Positions 10,388 to 19,532 of a stretch of DNA of 64,000 bases are shown here, one piece after another (within the stretch, counting starts at the first letter, position 1; every line of letters begins with the position of its first letter). Origin of the DNA: Fragilaria crotonensis. Lineage: Eukaryota > Bacillariophyta > Fragilariophyceae > Fragilariales > Fragilariaceae. Location: the NCBI GenBank assembly GCA_022925895.1, contig JAKSYS010000024.1, positions 149,880-213,879 on the forward strand. Reading direction: 5' to 3'. The notes below the pieces were generated by a model. That model saw only the letters and a list, made by a program, of their open reading frames with translations, was not told the DNA's origin and did not search any database. Both the position numbers and the translations under genes were made by a program.

Positions 10388-10419
10388 CGGGTAGGCCCAA
10401 CGCATTCGTGCGTTGGGCC
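10385..10419 (+). promoter_or_regulatory. probable UGA readthrough signal between gag and pol
   Basis: The Gag stop is UGA followed by CGG (10385-10390). After a 6-nt spacer comes a perfect 11-bp stem (10394-10404 with 10409-10419) closed by a UUCG tetraloop. Gag and Pol share one frame and the 15 codons between the UGA and the Pol ATG are open. UGA-CGG plus a 3' hairpin at this distance is a known readthrough arrangement, described for example in plant tobra-, peclu- and furoviruses. Readthrough here is inferred from that match and from the shared frame. Confidence 0.8.
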
Positions 10420-10432
10420 ATGGCGGCAAACC

Positions 10433-13400
10433 ATGCAAATCTCAATGTTGGGAATTCTACCTTTCCCGGTAATCCTGGGACAATGGGCAGCATGGATCAC
10501 CGTCATAGCTCTCGCCACGACCTACATGTATACATACATGATTGACAACAAGGAAGAGTTAGAGGGGGTAATCTATAGATTACGAGTGAACTCTTTATTC
10601 AAGTCAAGGTCTGTGTGGGAGATTGTCGAAAATATCACCGGCCAAGTATGGGGAGTCGTCGACGAATTCGTTAGGACAAACTGCAAAGTGGACAAGACAA
10701 GGAGGTATCATCAGAAAATCACGATCAAGAGGTCCAAGGCGACACCACCGAAGTTTCGGAATCGAGGTCCAAGGAGGATGAGCAACGTCCGGAAGACCAA
10801 GAGGCGGCCCTACGAACGCGTCCTGACGGCAATGTCAGCCATCATGGCGTTGAGCGCCACCAAAGTGAAGCCAAGGTTCCTGACTCGATTCGATTCGGAT
10901 TCCAAACCGATCCGTGTCGATAATTGCGCGTCATTCTGCATTTCGAATGATATCAAAGATTTTATCTCCGCCCTCACTCCTATCCAAAGGAAACTAAAAG
11001 GGATAGGCGGCCTCCTCGGTAACATTCAATCGGGTACCCTTCAATGGGACATTGAAGACGATATGGGTCGGACGCATCAGATACGGATACCTAATTCGCT
11101 TTATGTCCCAGACTCCCCGTCAAGATTGCTCTCCCCTCAACACTGGGCACAAGAGTCTAATGACGTGCGTCCGAACCCGAGGGGAACTTGGTGCGCTACC
11201 TACCATGACAAAGTGGTACTACATTGGGATCAACGACAATTCCAACGAACGCTTTCCCTTGATCGGAATGCGTCCAACGTCGCCACGCTATACACAGCAT
11301 CCAGTTATGTCAATTATTCCGTGTTCTGCGCGGAATGCGACGGTGACGAGCCCAATAGCATCGTGGCATTCGATATTAATCTCATCTCGGATGAAGAGGA
11401 AGGCGAAGAACGGGGCCCAGCGAAGGAAGTCGACATCGAAGCGGCGAAGCAATTCGTTCACCAAGAAGTCGAAGCGACGTGGCCGGAAGGCCAAACTTCT
11501 CCGTCAGGGTTCGATTTTGACCAACCTCGCCGGTCAATCATCCCATCAGAGTCTGCCGAACAAGAGAACAGGGACGTGCGTAATGACGTCATGACGGAGT
11601 TTACTCACGTGCATCAACGACTGGGACATTTGCCACCCGCCAAGATCCAAAAGATGGCCGCAGCCGGATTATTACCGCGAAGATTGGCAAAGTGTCAAGT
11701 TCCGGCGTGCCGCAGCTGTCTCTTCGGGCAAGCTACCCGTCGACCGTGGAGGAGCAAACCCAAGAAAGGGGAGACTCCAGGAAAATTGCGGACGGCTTCC
11801 CAACCCGGACAGTGCGTCAGCGTCGATCAGCTTGAGTCTACCACGCCTGGTCTAATCGCTCAGATGAAGGGGTGGCTTACGAAGAAACGCTACCGGGTAG
11901 CGACTATATTCGTCGACCATTTCAGCGGTCTGTCCTATGTTCATTTACAGAAGACTACCAATGCAGCTGAGACTCTCGAGGCCAAGGTAGCATTCGAACG
12001 CTTTGCTCAGCGACACAATGTAAAGATTACTCAGTACCAAGCTGACAATGGACGTTTTGCGGAGACAGTCTTTCTGGAACATGTGCGACAGTCACACCAA
12101 ACTATCACGTACTGCGGGGTCAACGCGCACTTCCAAAACGCGGTCGCCGAAAGGCGGATCCGAGTCTTACAAGACCGGGCGCGAACCATGTTGCTTCATG
12201 CGAAGCAGCGATGGCCGTCGGCGGTGGAGTCTTACTTGTGGCCCTACGCTATCCGACTCACCAACGAGATACACAACGCCACTCCAGACATCACGCGGCA
12301 TGATCTGAAGTCCCCCCTTGAGTTGTTTACAAGCACGGCGGTGACTCCGGATCTGGGACATTTCCGACCGTTCGCGTGCCCGGTCTACGTCCTCGACAAC
12401 GCGATGCAGCAAGGCAAGAAAATTGACAAGTGGGAGGCACGATCCCGCATTGGCTTGTATCTAGGAATGTCAATGGTTCATGCTCGCAGTGTCGCACTCG
12501 TGCTTAACCTGACCACGGGACACGTATCGCCTCAATTTCATTTGAAATTCGACACACACTTTGACACAGTTCGGGCTATTGCGCCGCAACCGACGGTATG
12601 GCAACAAGCATGCTACTTCCGCCCATATACTTCATTGGTAAAAGCCAAGACTCACCGTTCCAGAGGGAGGACCAACGAAGATGTCGAATCCCCACTACGC
12701 AACGACGAGGAAGAGGATCAACAACGAAACGACAGTCACGGCGAACAATTTCGGCCCGAAGGAGCGACTCCTACGCAAACTTCCAATCAGGAGGGAATAG
12801 ACAACGAACCTTCCCCAAATATCGATCAGGTGGATGGCAGGCGACGTTCCGGGCGCACGAGGCCAGGGTCGATACTCGACCGTGAGGGTATTTGGGTGAC
12901 CATGGAAGCACAATTGGAGCTCGATCAACCGTACCATGTGGCATTTGAAGTGTTGAGAGAGCCGCAAGAAGATCCAGACGATCCCCATCCTCTCAAAGCA
13001 TATGCAGCCTCCGCAGATCCAGATACGATGTATTATCACGAAGCCATGAAGGCGCCCGATAAGGACAATTTCGTAGCAGCGATGCGACAAGAGGTTCAGT
13101 CACATACAGACAACGAAGTTTGGGAAATCGTTCCTTCCGCTTCGGTCCCAGAGGGAGTGAAAGTATTACCATCAGTCTGGGCGATGAAACGAAAGAGAAA
13201 AATAGCGACGCGGGAAGTTTACAAATGGAAGGCCCGACTTAATATCGACGGTTCCAAACAAGAACATGGCGTCAACTTTTGGGAGACGTTCAGTCCAGTG
13301 GCATCATGGGCAGCTATACGGATGGTCCTCATTGCCGCATTACTAAATGGGTGGCAGACCCGGCAGGTCGACTTCGTACTCGCGTATACTCAAGCCGACG

Positions 13401-14629
13401 TGGAATGTGAGTTGTATATGAAAATGCCAAAGGGATTTGAGATGTCCAAGGAAGGCGAGTTTGTCTTGAAACTAAAGAAGAACCTCTTCGGACAGAAACA
13501 AGCGGGTCGAGTATGGAACAATCACCTGGTGAACAAACTCCACTCCATCGGGTTCAGGTCCAGTGCGATCGACGAATGCCTATTTTATAAAGGCAAAAGT
13601 GTCTTCGTTTTATACACCGACGACTCAATTCTGGCCGGCCCAGATCCCATAGAACTCGACGACATCCTCAAACAAATGAAGGAATGCGGACTCAATCTTA
13701 CCGTCGAAGGAGACATTACTGACTTCCTGGGGGTCCAGATCGATCGAGTAAAAGGAGGAAAGTTCAGACTCTCTCAGCCTCATCTCATTGAAGACATCTT
13801 GAAGGAATTAAGGCTCGAAGGAACCAACGTGACTACCAAAACTACCCCAGGGGCATCAAGTCAACCGCTACTGCGACATCCAACGTCAGATCCCTTCGAC
13901 GGGCATTTCGATTATCGAAGGGTCATAGGCAAAATGAATTATCTGGAGAAGTGCTCCAGGCCCGATATTTCCAGTGCAGTGCATCAATGTGCCAGGTTTG
14001 TCGCAGATCCCAAGGTCGAACACGGAAAAGCCCTTAAGTGGATCGGACGATATCTTGCGGCGTCCAAAGACAAAGGGATCATTTACAGTCCAAAACTCAA
14101 GGCAGGGTTTGAAGTGTATGTCGACGCGTCGTTTTGCAATAATTGGGAACCGGACACGGCGGAATGGGATCCGGACACGGCGAGATCTAGGACTGGCTAC
14201 GTGATCATGATCGCGGGCTGTCCCATAGTGTGGGCATCCAAGTTGCAAACCGAAGTAGCACTATCTACCACCGAGAGTGAATACATTGCGTTGTCTACGG
14301 CTACTCGTGAAGTACTACCATTGATGGAACTCATTCGGGAAATGCATCAGTTCGGATGTTGGAAGCAAAGTTTGCGGCCCATTTTTCATTGTAAAGTTTT
14401 CGAAGACAACAGTGGAGCTATCTACTTGGCAACAGGGGTGAAGCATCCCAAGATGCGGCCACGGACAAAACATATCAACATAAAGTATCATCACTTTCGC
14501 GCGAAGGTCATGGATGGCACTCTGTCCATTCATCAGGTGCCCACAGAGGAAATGCTCGCAGACTTGTTGACTAAAAATTGCACCGAAGCCATTTTACTTC
14601 ACCTTCGACCCATATTAATGGGATGGTAA
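10433..14629 (+). CDS. pol: copia Pol polyprotein (protease, integrase, reverse transcriptase, RNase H)
   Basis: The 1398-residue ORF is intact. Residues 1-40 are very hydrophobic (VILGQWAAWITVIALATTYM), unusual for Pol. The protease active site is probably VDNCAS (about residue 161), a Cys variant of D[ST]GA. An HHCC zinc-binding segment (HQRLGHLPP...CQVPACRSC, about 390-430) precedes the integrase core, with catalytic residues in SVDQLES (about 463), QADNG (about 536) and NAVAERRIR (about 569). The RVT_2 reverse transcriptase shows WKARLNIDGSKQEHGVNFWE, VDFVLAYTQADVE and YTDDS (about 1061), a YVDD variant. RNase H shows YVDASF (about 1229) and TTESEYIAL (about 1280). It makes cDNA and integrates it. 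The ATG at 10433 may rarely be used, because the frame is continuous with Gag apart from one UGA. Confidence 0.95.
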   Translation: MQISMLGILPFPVILGQWAAWITVIALATTYMYTYMIDNKEELEGVIYRLRVNSLFKSRSVWEIVENITGQVWGVVDEFVRTNCKVDKTRRYHQKITIKRSKATPPKFRNRGPRRMSNVRKTKRRPYERVLTAMSAIMALSATKVKPRFLTRFDSDSKPIRVDNCASFCISNDIKDFISALTPIQRKLKGIGGLLGNIQSGTLQWDIEDDMGRTHQIRIPNSLYVPDSPSRLLSPQHWAQESNDVRPNPRGTWCATYHDKVVLHWDQRQFQRTLSLDRNASNVATLYTASSYVNYSVFCAECDGDEPNSIVAFDINLISDEEEGEERGPAKEVDIEAAKQFVHQEVEATWPEGQTSPSGFDFDQPRRSIIPSESAEQENRDVRNDVMTEFTHVHQRLGHLPPAKIQKMAAAGLLPRRLAKCQVPACRSCLFGQATRRPWRSKPKKGETPGKLRTASQPGQCVSVDQLESTTPGLIAQMKGWLTKKRYRVATIFVDHFSGLSYVHLQKTTNAAETLEAKVAFERFAQRHNVKITQYQADNGRFAETVFLEHVRQSHQTITYCGVNAHFQNAVAERRIRVLQDRARTMLLHAKQRWPSAVESYLWPYAIRLTNEIHNATPDITRHDLKSPLELFTSTAVTPDLGHFRPFACPVYVLDNAMQQGKKIDKWEARSRIGLYLGMSMVHARSVALVLNLTTGHVSPQFHLKFDTHFDTVRAIAPQPTVWQQACYFRPYTSLVKAKTHRSRGRTNEDVESPLRNDEEEDQQRNDSHGEQFRPEGATPTQTSNQEGIDNEPSPNIDQVDGRRRSGRTRPGSILDREGIWVTMEAQLELDQPYHVAFEVLREPQEDPDDPHPLKAYAASADPDTMYYHEAMKAPDKDNFVAAMRQEVQSHTDNEVWEIVPSASVPEGVKVLPSVWAMKRKRKIATREVYKWKARLNIDGSKQEHGVNFWETFSPVASWAAIRMVLIAALLNGWQTRQVDFVLAYTQADVECELYMKMPKGFEMSKEGEFVLKLKKNLFGQKQAGRVWNNHLVNKLHSIGFRSSAIDECLFYKGKSVFVLYTDDSILAGPDPIELDDILKQMKECGLNLTVEGDITDFLGVQIDRVKGGKFRLSQPHLIEDILKELRLEGTNVTTKTTPGASSQPLLRHPTSDPFDGHFDYRRVIGKMNYLEKCSRPDISSAVHQCARFVADPKVEHGKALKWIGRYLAASKDKGIIYSPKLKAGFEVYVDASFCNNWEPDTAEWDPDTARSRTGYVIMIAGCPIVWASKLQTEVALSTTESEYIALSTATREVLPLMELIREMHQFGCWKQSLRPIFHCKVFEDNSGAIYLATGVKHPKMRPRTKHINIKYHHFRAKVMDGTLSIHQVPTEEMLADLLTKNCTEAILLHLRPILMGW

Positions 14630-14640
14630 TCATCTCTCAC

Positions 14641-14649
14641 GAGAGGGAG
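14641..14649 (+). other. polypurine tract of the copia element
   Basis: GAGAGGGAG lies immediately before the 3' LTR (14650), where the plus-strand primer of reverse transcription is expected. It is all purine; the preceding bases (CATCTCTCAC) are pyrimidine-rich. Confidence 0.75.
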
Positions 14650-15073
14650 TAAACGAATAACGGCATTGCGATCGTGCGTCAGCCGTTTGGGCATCATGTC
14701 ACAAACTCTCAAATCGAGATGTCTCGAGTTTCACAGGACATATGAACACGTCACGAGATATTTACAGTACTTACGAATAGCGTGCGTACGAGCAGGTCTA
14801 AGCGCATAAGAGGAAGTCGGTAGGTATCGCCCGGTGTCTACGCAAGTTCGAGAAGGCCGATATCACGAGCCGAGCTTCGATGGGCGTTCCTTGTGGATAA
14901 CTCATCACTATTCCACAAGGAAATAACAAGGGATTACATATGATTGGTTCAAACATCGGAAGGCGATGTCAAGTCCACTATCCTTGCATTTTTACAAATA
15001 ACTTATATTTTTAAAAACTACTACTTTGGGAACTAGATCCCCAATTCGTTGCTCAAGCGCATCGATTTGTTTA
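14650..15073 (+). repeat. 3' LTR of the copia element
   Basis: A 424-bp direct repeat of 8706-9128 with one extra A (TTTTAAAAA). It is followed directly by GGTGG, the target-site duplication that also precedes the 5' LTR. Confidence 0.97.
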
Positions 15074-15078
15074 GGTGG

Positions 15079-16420
15079 ATGTTGGCATTATCGGAACTTG
15101 TGAGCCAGCAGTCTCAAAATGTGATGGCGTGCGGAATCACAATGCACAATATTTTGCATGCTCGTATGTACTCGTCCGCTGTACGAGCAAATGTAGTACT
15201 ACCCTAGGACACTACTGTCGTAGCCTGAGGAATCGAATGGAATTGGATGAACTCGTGGGAGGAGGAGGGCGGAGGAAGCAAAGAGAGCGAAGAATCCGTG
15301 GCGATGGCGTGGCACAGGGCGACGCAGCGTAACACAGGGCGCGCTGTGCGGAAATCGGAACAGAAAATGAAGAACGTGCCGCTCTGGTGTGGGTTCCAGG
15401 ATCTTGCCCATATCATATTCACCCACTGCCCACTGCCCACCCACGTCGGATGGTGGTTGGCTCTTCGTGGTGGAGGAACGTGTGCGTCTCAAATCATGAG
15501 TCAGATTGAGCTCAGTACCAGTACGACAGTATTACTGGTACAAGAATCGAACTACTACTGTGATACTACACTACTAGCCTTCTGTAGTACTCGAGCACGC
15601 TCCAAAAATTTGATTATCGTAGAGCTCGTCTATTCATTAATCCGCATTACAACATTCCTACCGTCACTTAGTACTAGGTTCTACAGCACCCGACTACAGG
15701 TTATGTAGTGGTTAGTGCAGGTACATACGACAGTAGGACAGTAAGGTATCAATTGTATACTGTAGTATTCACAGTACTCTACTCTAGTAGAGTACAATAA
15801 TACTACACAGAGTATGAATACCACCGTATTACACTTCAACAGAGAGACGCTTTTTCACTTTCTACATCATAGTATGATAGTAGTCTACTGTCAACTGTCA
15901 ACTACCATTCGGAGTTCGGAGTAAATGCGCCAGAGTACGCGGCATGAGAATGATGATGATGATGTCATGACAACATATGATAAAATTGAGACAACTCTGC
16001 TTAAACTGCACTTTCATGTTTCATGCTTCACCATTCACCAGGGACCCCGAGCGCAGGATTGTTGAGAGTGGCAAATGGCAAGTGATAACCAGGTGTAATA
16101 TGCTACTTGGTTAGGTTGCTGTGGTGTTGAAGCTTGAAACATCTGACGATCTCACACTCCGTTCAATCACAGACTGATTATATATCATATTCATGTCATA
16201 CTCGTAGTGCATACTACAGCATCTCATATCGCCCATCGCCCATCGCCCATCACTCTCATTCTGGTCAGTGGTGAAGTCATAAGCTACCAGGTACAAGTGC
16301 TGCGCACTCTAGTATAACACGACAATCTGCTCGCCTCGCAGTCCCCGAGCATATTTCTTGGTAGAAAGAAGATACTTGAGACGACTAGCCGTGCCTGATA
16401 CGAGCATTTTGTTCCGCAAA
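15079..16420. other. gene-free stretch with GTAC-rich micro-palindromes
   Basis: No ORF here looks coding. Simple repeats occur at about 15423-15440 (CCCACTG units) and 16227-16250 (CGCCCAT units). From about 15500 to 15830 the sequence is packed with GTAC, AGTACT and CTAC words. The last part should hold the 5' region of the EamA-like gene that starts at 16421. Confidence 0.5.
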
Positions 16421-17445
16421 ATGGGAGCCACCAAATCCAAATTGAAACGCAATGAAAGTACTCCGACAATGGCCTATGGTCGATTGCATATTTATGAATC
16501 TCCTGGTAATCGTTCTCGACTCGCACAAGCCCATGCCCGTACGCCCGTCATTACCCGCGGCGCGTTCAGCAGTCAACGCAACCACAACAACAACGATAAC
16601 AGCCACACTCCCTTGATTCGATCCTTTTCTGCCGATGGATTGGGATTGTTACGAACACTCACAACTGCTCCTCATCATTCACATCCGCACAATACTGAGA
16701 ATAACAAGGAATCCACACCACTGTTGGCAGGATATCCACTTCGAACTACCAATTACTACGATGCCCCATCAGCACTTGTCAATGACGATTTCGAGGAGGA
16801 AGAGGACGTACCGTACGATACTACTGGTCCGGCACTCTCACTTTGGATTGTCCCTGCCTTGTTGTGTGGTCTTTCCTATGGTACGTGTCTGCTGGTGTGT
16901 TTGCGACGAATGAGTATGTGCCAGTGCGCTCACGAACATTTACTCATTATCATCATCCTCATGATGAAGCACTCTATAATATTTTCATCAAATTGGGTTC
17001 CTATTCCATCCACCCGGTACTTGGTGGAGTTTTGCTACAATTCGTCGCTGCTCTCTTGGGATTGATCCTACTCGCATTGCAACATGTTTCTCAACAACAC
17101 CAACAACATCAACCACCATCATCATCCATATCATCATTCAACAATGACAAAGATAATCAAGAAAATGGTCAAGATAATGACAATCAACAACTCCTCGAAT
17201 ACGACAGACCTGGTATCCTCTGGTCCATTTGTGCCGGAATCGCGGTCGGGGCTGCTGAAATGTTGAGTTTTTTCGTCAGCAGTCGTGGTGTTCCTGCCGT
17301 TCATTCCATACCCGTCATTATTGGTGGCAGTGTGCTGTTTGGAACCATTTTGGGATGCGCCCTCTTACAAGAAAATTTATCACCTTGTGGATGGTGTGGT
17401 GTTGCCATGCTTGTTGCCGGTATTGTTTTGGTGGGGACGGATTGA
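16421..17445 (+). CDS. EamA/DMT-like membrane protein, two exons
   Basis: Exons are 16421-16879 and 16970-17445. The 90-bp intron starts GTACGT and ends GAAG; splicing yields GLSYALYNIFIKLGS in frame, about 311 residues. The start GCAAAATGGG has a good eukaryotic context. Residues 1-140 are hydrophilic and low in complexity. Five hydrophobic segments follow (LWIVPALLCGLSYA, HPVLGGVLLQFVAALLGLIL, GILWSICAGIAVGAAEML, IPVIIGGSVLFGTILGCALL, GWCGVAMLVAGIVLV). The C-terminal half, with ALLQENLSPCGWCGVAMLVAG, resembles one EamA repeat of the drug/metabolite transporter superfamily. Full transporters have two repeats, so this may act as a dimer or be a half-size relative. The N terminus MGATKSK fits an N-myristoylation site. 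The substrate is unknown. Confidence 0.75.
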
Positions 17446-17794
17446 GAAACGAAATGGATAACCATGGTTGTTGATGTTGATGTTGATGTTGATGTGTGCT
17501 CTTGATTTTGATTTTTTAGACTAACGTACAGTATAGAGAGAGTCATGATTTTGATTTGACATCGAGTATTGCCATGACATGGAAGTGTGCGATTTGATTC
17601 ACCCTGTCTCGGCTGTCGTGGCGCTAACATTTGGAAAAATGTACGCCACTTTCGTCGATAAGCGAAACAATTCACTGGTACTCAACTTTGCATTTGCAGA
17701 ACCCACACGAAGTATGGCGAGCATCATAACGATTGTCTATTTGAATTCATATTTCAATAGTAGTAATGCAATAAATGCATCATCATCATCGTCA
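17446..17794. other. spacer between convergent genes
   Basis: It lies between the 3' ends of the EamA-like gene and the mitochondrial carrier gene. It contains a short TTGATG tandem repeat (17468-17493). Nothing else was recognised; both transcript ends must fall here. Confidence 0.5.
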
Positions 17795-19056
17795 TTACAT
17801 GCATTGAGTCAATCGTTGTGCGACATGCTCATACACGACAAAGCCAATCATGGAGGCAGGTACGGATCGCAACAATTTCAATCCAAATCCACGGTACAAC
17901 CCGCCCGGTTCCAACATTAATTCCTTGGCTGTCCCCCAAATCGTCTGATCCATCGAACCGGCTATATTTTGTAATTTGAAATGATGTTGAGAGTACAGAA
18001 TCGAATCAAAAGAGGGTTCGAGGTGAACATTCATGACCAAATGGAAATAAAGACAAACGGTGAGAACCACTAGATCAAGATACATCGAGCCAGAGGGATA
18101 GATAGACTCTTTCGGGAGCGGCAGCAATACTCCTATTCTACAAATGGACGTACCTTGAATGCGCGTCTTGATGAGATCCGCGGGATAACCAACACCCTGT
18201 AGTACGATATGATGAAGGAGCAATAACAATCAGTACAAGAGTATTCATGCAGACACCAATCGAAGAATCAGCACGACAACAAATGCACAAAAATAGTACG
18301 TACCCATGCTGCGGTTGCGGCAAACGCACCCGACAGGAGTGGGACAGTCAAGGACTTGTGATATCCACCATCACTGCTACTGTTGTTGTTGCTATCGGAT
18401 GATGAACGATCCTGGACAAGCAATCCTGATAGGTATTCCTTGGACATTTCATAGGAAACGAACCATACTCCATGAGGAATTCCATCGCGCAACAGTGTGG
18501 CACCAAGACCTTTCCAAATGGATGCCATGGATGAGATCGCTGTTGTAGTAGTAGTAGTGCTTGTGCCAGAGGCAATCGCAGCAACACTTGCTGCTGGGGT
18601 TCCAAGCAAATTGATTTGCAATTGTACCTTGACAAGTTCAATGGGTGACATGAGGAAGGATTGGAGGACCCCGCCAGTACATCCACCGACAAAAATTCCC
18701 CAATATTGATTGTGGTTGTTGCTGTTGGTATCATTGTCAAGAGTCGAAACATCACTTGGTTGTCCATATCGTTTGCCAATACCATATCCTGCCATTAGGA
18801 GTGCATTTTGGAACGGCACCGCTCCAATCATGGGCAGAGCACCTCTCCACAATTTGACAATCCCAACTTGTGCAATCAAGGTGCGAGTGGAAGCAGCTGC
18901 TGACGCTGCTGTGCCGAGTCCTCCAATCAGTTTCGAACCGGCCTGACGACGAGTCAAAATGGTATCTACTGGCTGGCAGCAAATGACTGCCGCCGCACCA
19001 GAGCACCAACCAGCGGACAAATCAATCAATGATTCCTTATTCAGGAATAATGACAT
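17795..19056 (-). CDS. mitochondrial carrier family protein, three exons
   Basis: Exons on the minus strand are 19056-18304, 18196-18154 and 17961-17795; introns of 107 and 192 bp begin GTACGT and end CAG/TAG. The 320-residue product has three carrier repeats with signature motifs QPVDTILTRRQ, SPIELVKVQLQ and YPADLIKTRIQ; the third is built across the tiny 43-bp exon, which supports the splicing. Paired glycine-rich helix features (LWRGALPMIGAVPFQN, IWKGLGATLLRDG, LYRGFGLKLLRS) follow each repeat. Such carriers move metabolites across the inner mitochondrial membrane. SPIELVKVQLQ resembles basic amino acid carriers (plant BAC2/SLC25A29 group), but the substrate cannot be fixed from motifs alone. 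The gene is divergent to a ureohydrolase, with about 480 bp between the starts. Confidence 0.9.
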
Positions 19057-19532
19057 GTTCTTGGTTGTTGTTCTTGTTGTTTAATTGCTGCTCTGCTTCT
19101 TCTCCTGTTGGATACCCCCGCCAATCACAGCAGCACCATCCACAACGGGTGTGGATGTTTGTTGGAAGTTGGAAATGTCGCAATCTGTCAAGAATTCGAT
19201 CTTTCTCGGTCGACGTACGTACGGATAAAGAAAATCTTTGACCATGAATATGTTTAAGGGGTGTCATAATCGTCTGTCACACGCGGACGTCCCTATGTTA
19301 ATTGGGTATTTTGGAGGATTTTTTTGACTCCGTGGTGTCATGATACTGGACCCCTATCATCATCTGTGGATGCCGCCGGACAGACCGACTGACACTTGAT
19401 TGATCATGGAAGTTGATGTGTGTTGTGTGGAAAGTATGCATGATATGCATCGCACACATCGCCACATCTCACATCTGCTCATCCGTCATCACACCATCAC
19501 ACGTTCACTTTCACCCATATATATCTTTCATC
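19057..19532. other. shared divergent promoter region of carrier and ureohydrolase genes
   Basis: Both genes read outward from this 476-bp stretch. TATATATC at about 19518-19525 sits just upstream of the ureohydrolase ATG, so it would lie in or next to a very short leader. Imperfect CACATCG repeats occur at about 19450-19480. No ORF is supported. Confidence 0.5.

Larger units (their letters stand above)
8706..15073 (+). mobile_element. complete Ty1/copia LTR retrotransposon, recent insertion
   Basis: This 6368-bp element has LTRs of 423 and 424 bp, flanked by a 5-bp target duplication GGTGG (8701-8705 and 15074-15078). Gag (9164-10387) and Pol (10433-14629) are open and in the same frame. 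The order protease, integrase, reverse transcriptase, RNase H is the Ty1/copia order. The two LTRs differ by a single A in an A-run, so the insertion is young. The LTR ends are TAAAC...GTTTA, not the usual TG...CA. No standard TGG-type primer site directly follows the 5' LTR. The element lies in the upstream region of the minus-strand ADC synthase gene, pointing away from it. Confidence 0.97.

Noticed and set aside
16880-16969. Separate overlapping ORFs at the EamA-like locus
   Set aside because: A GT-AG intron with the right phase joins them into one protein; the ORF extensions through it have no family features.
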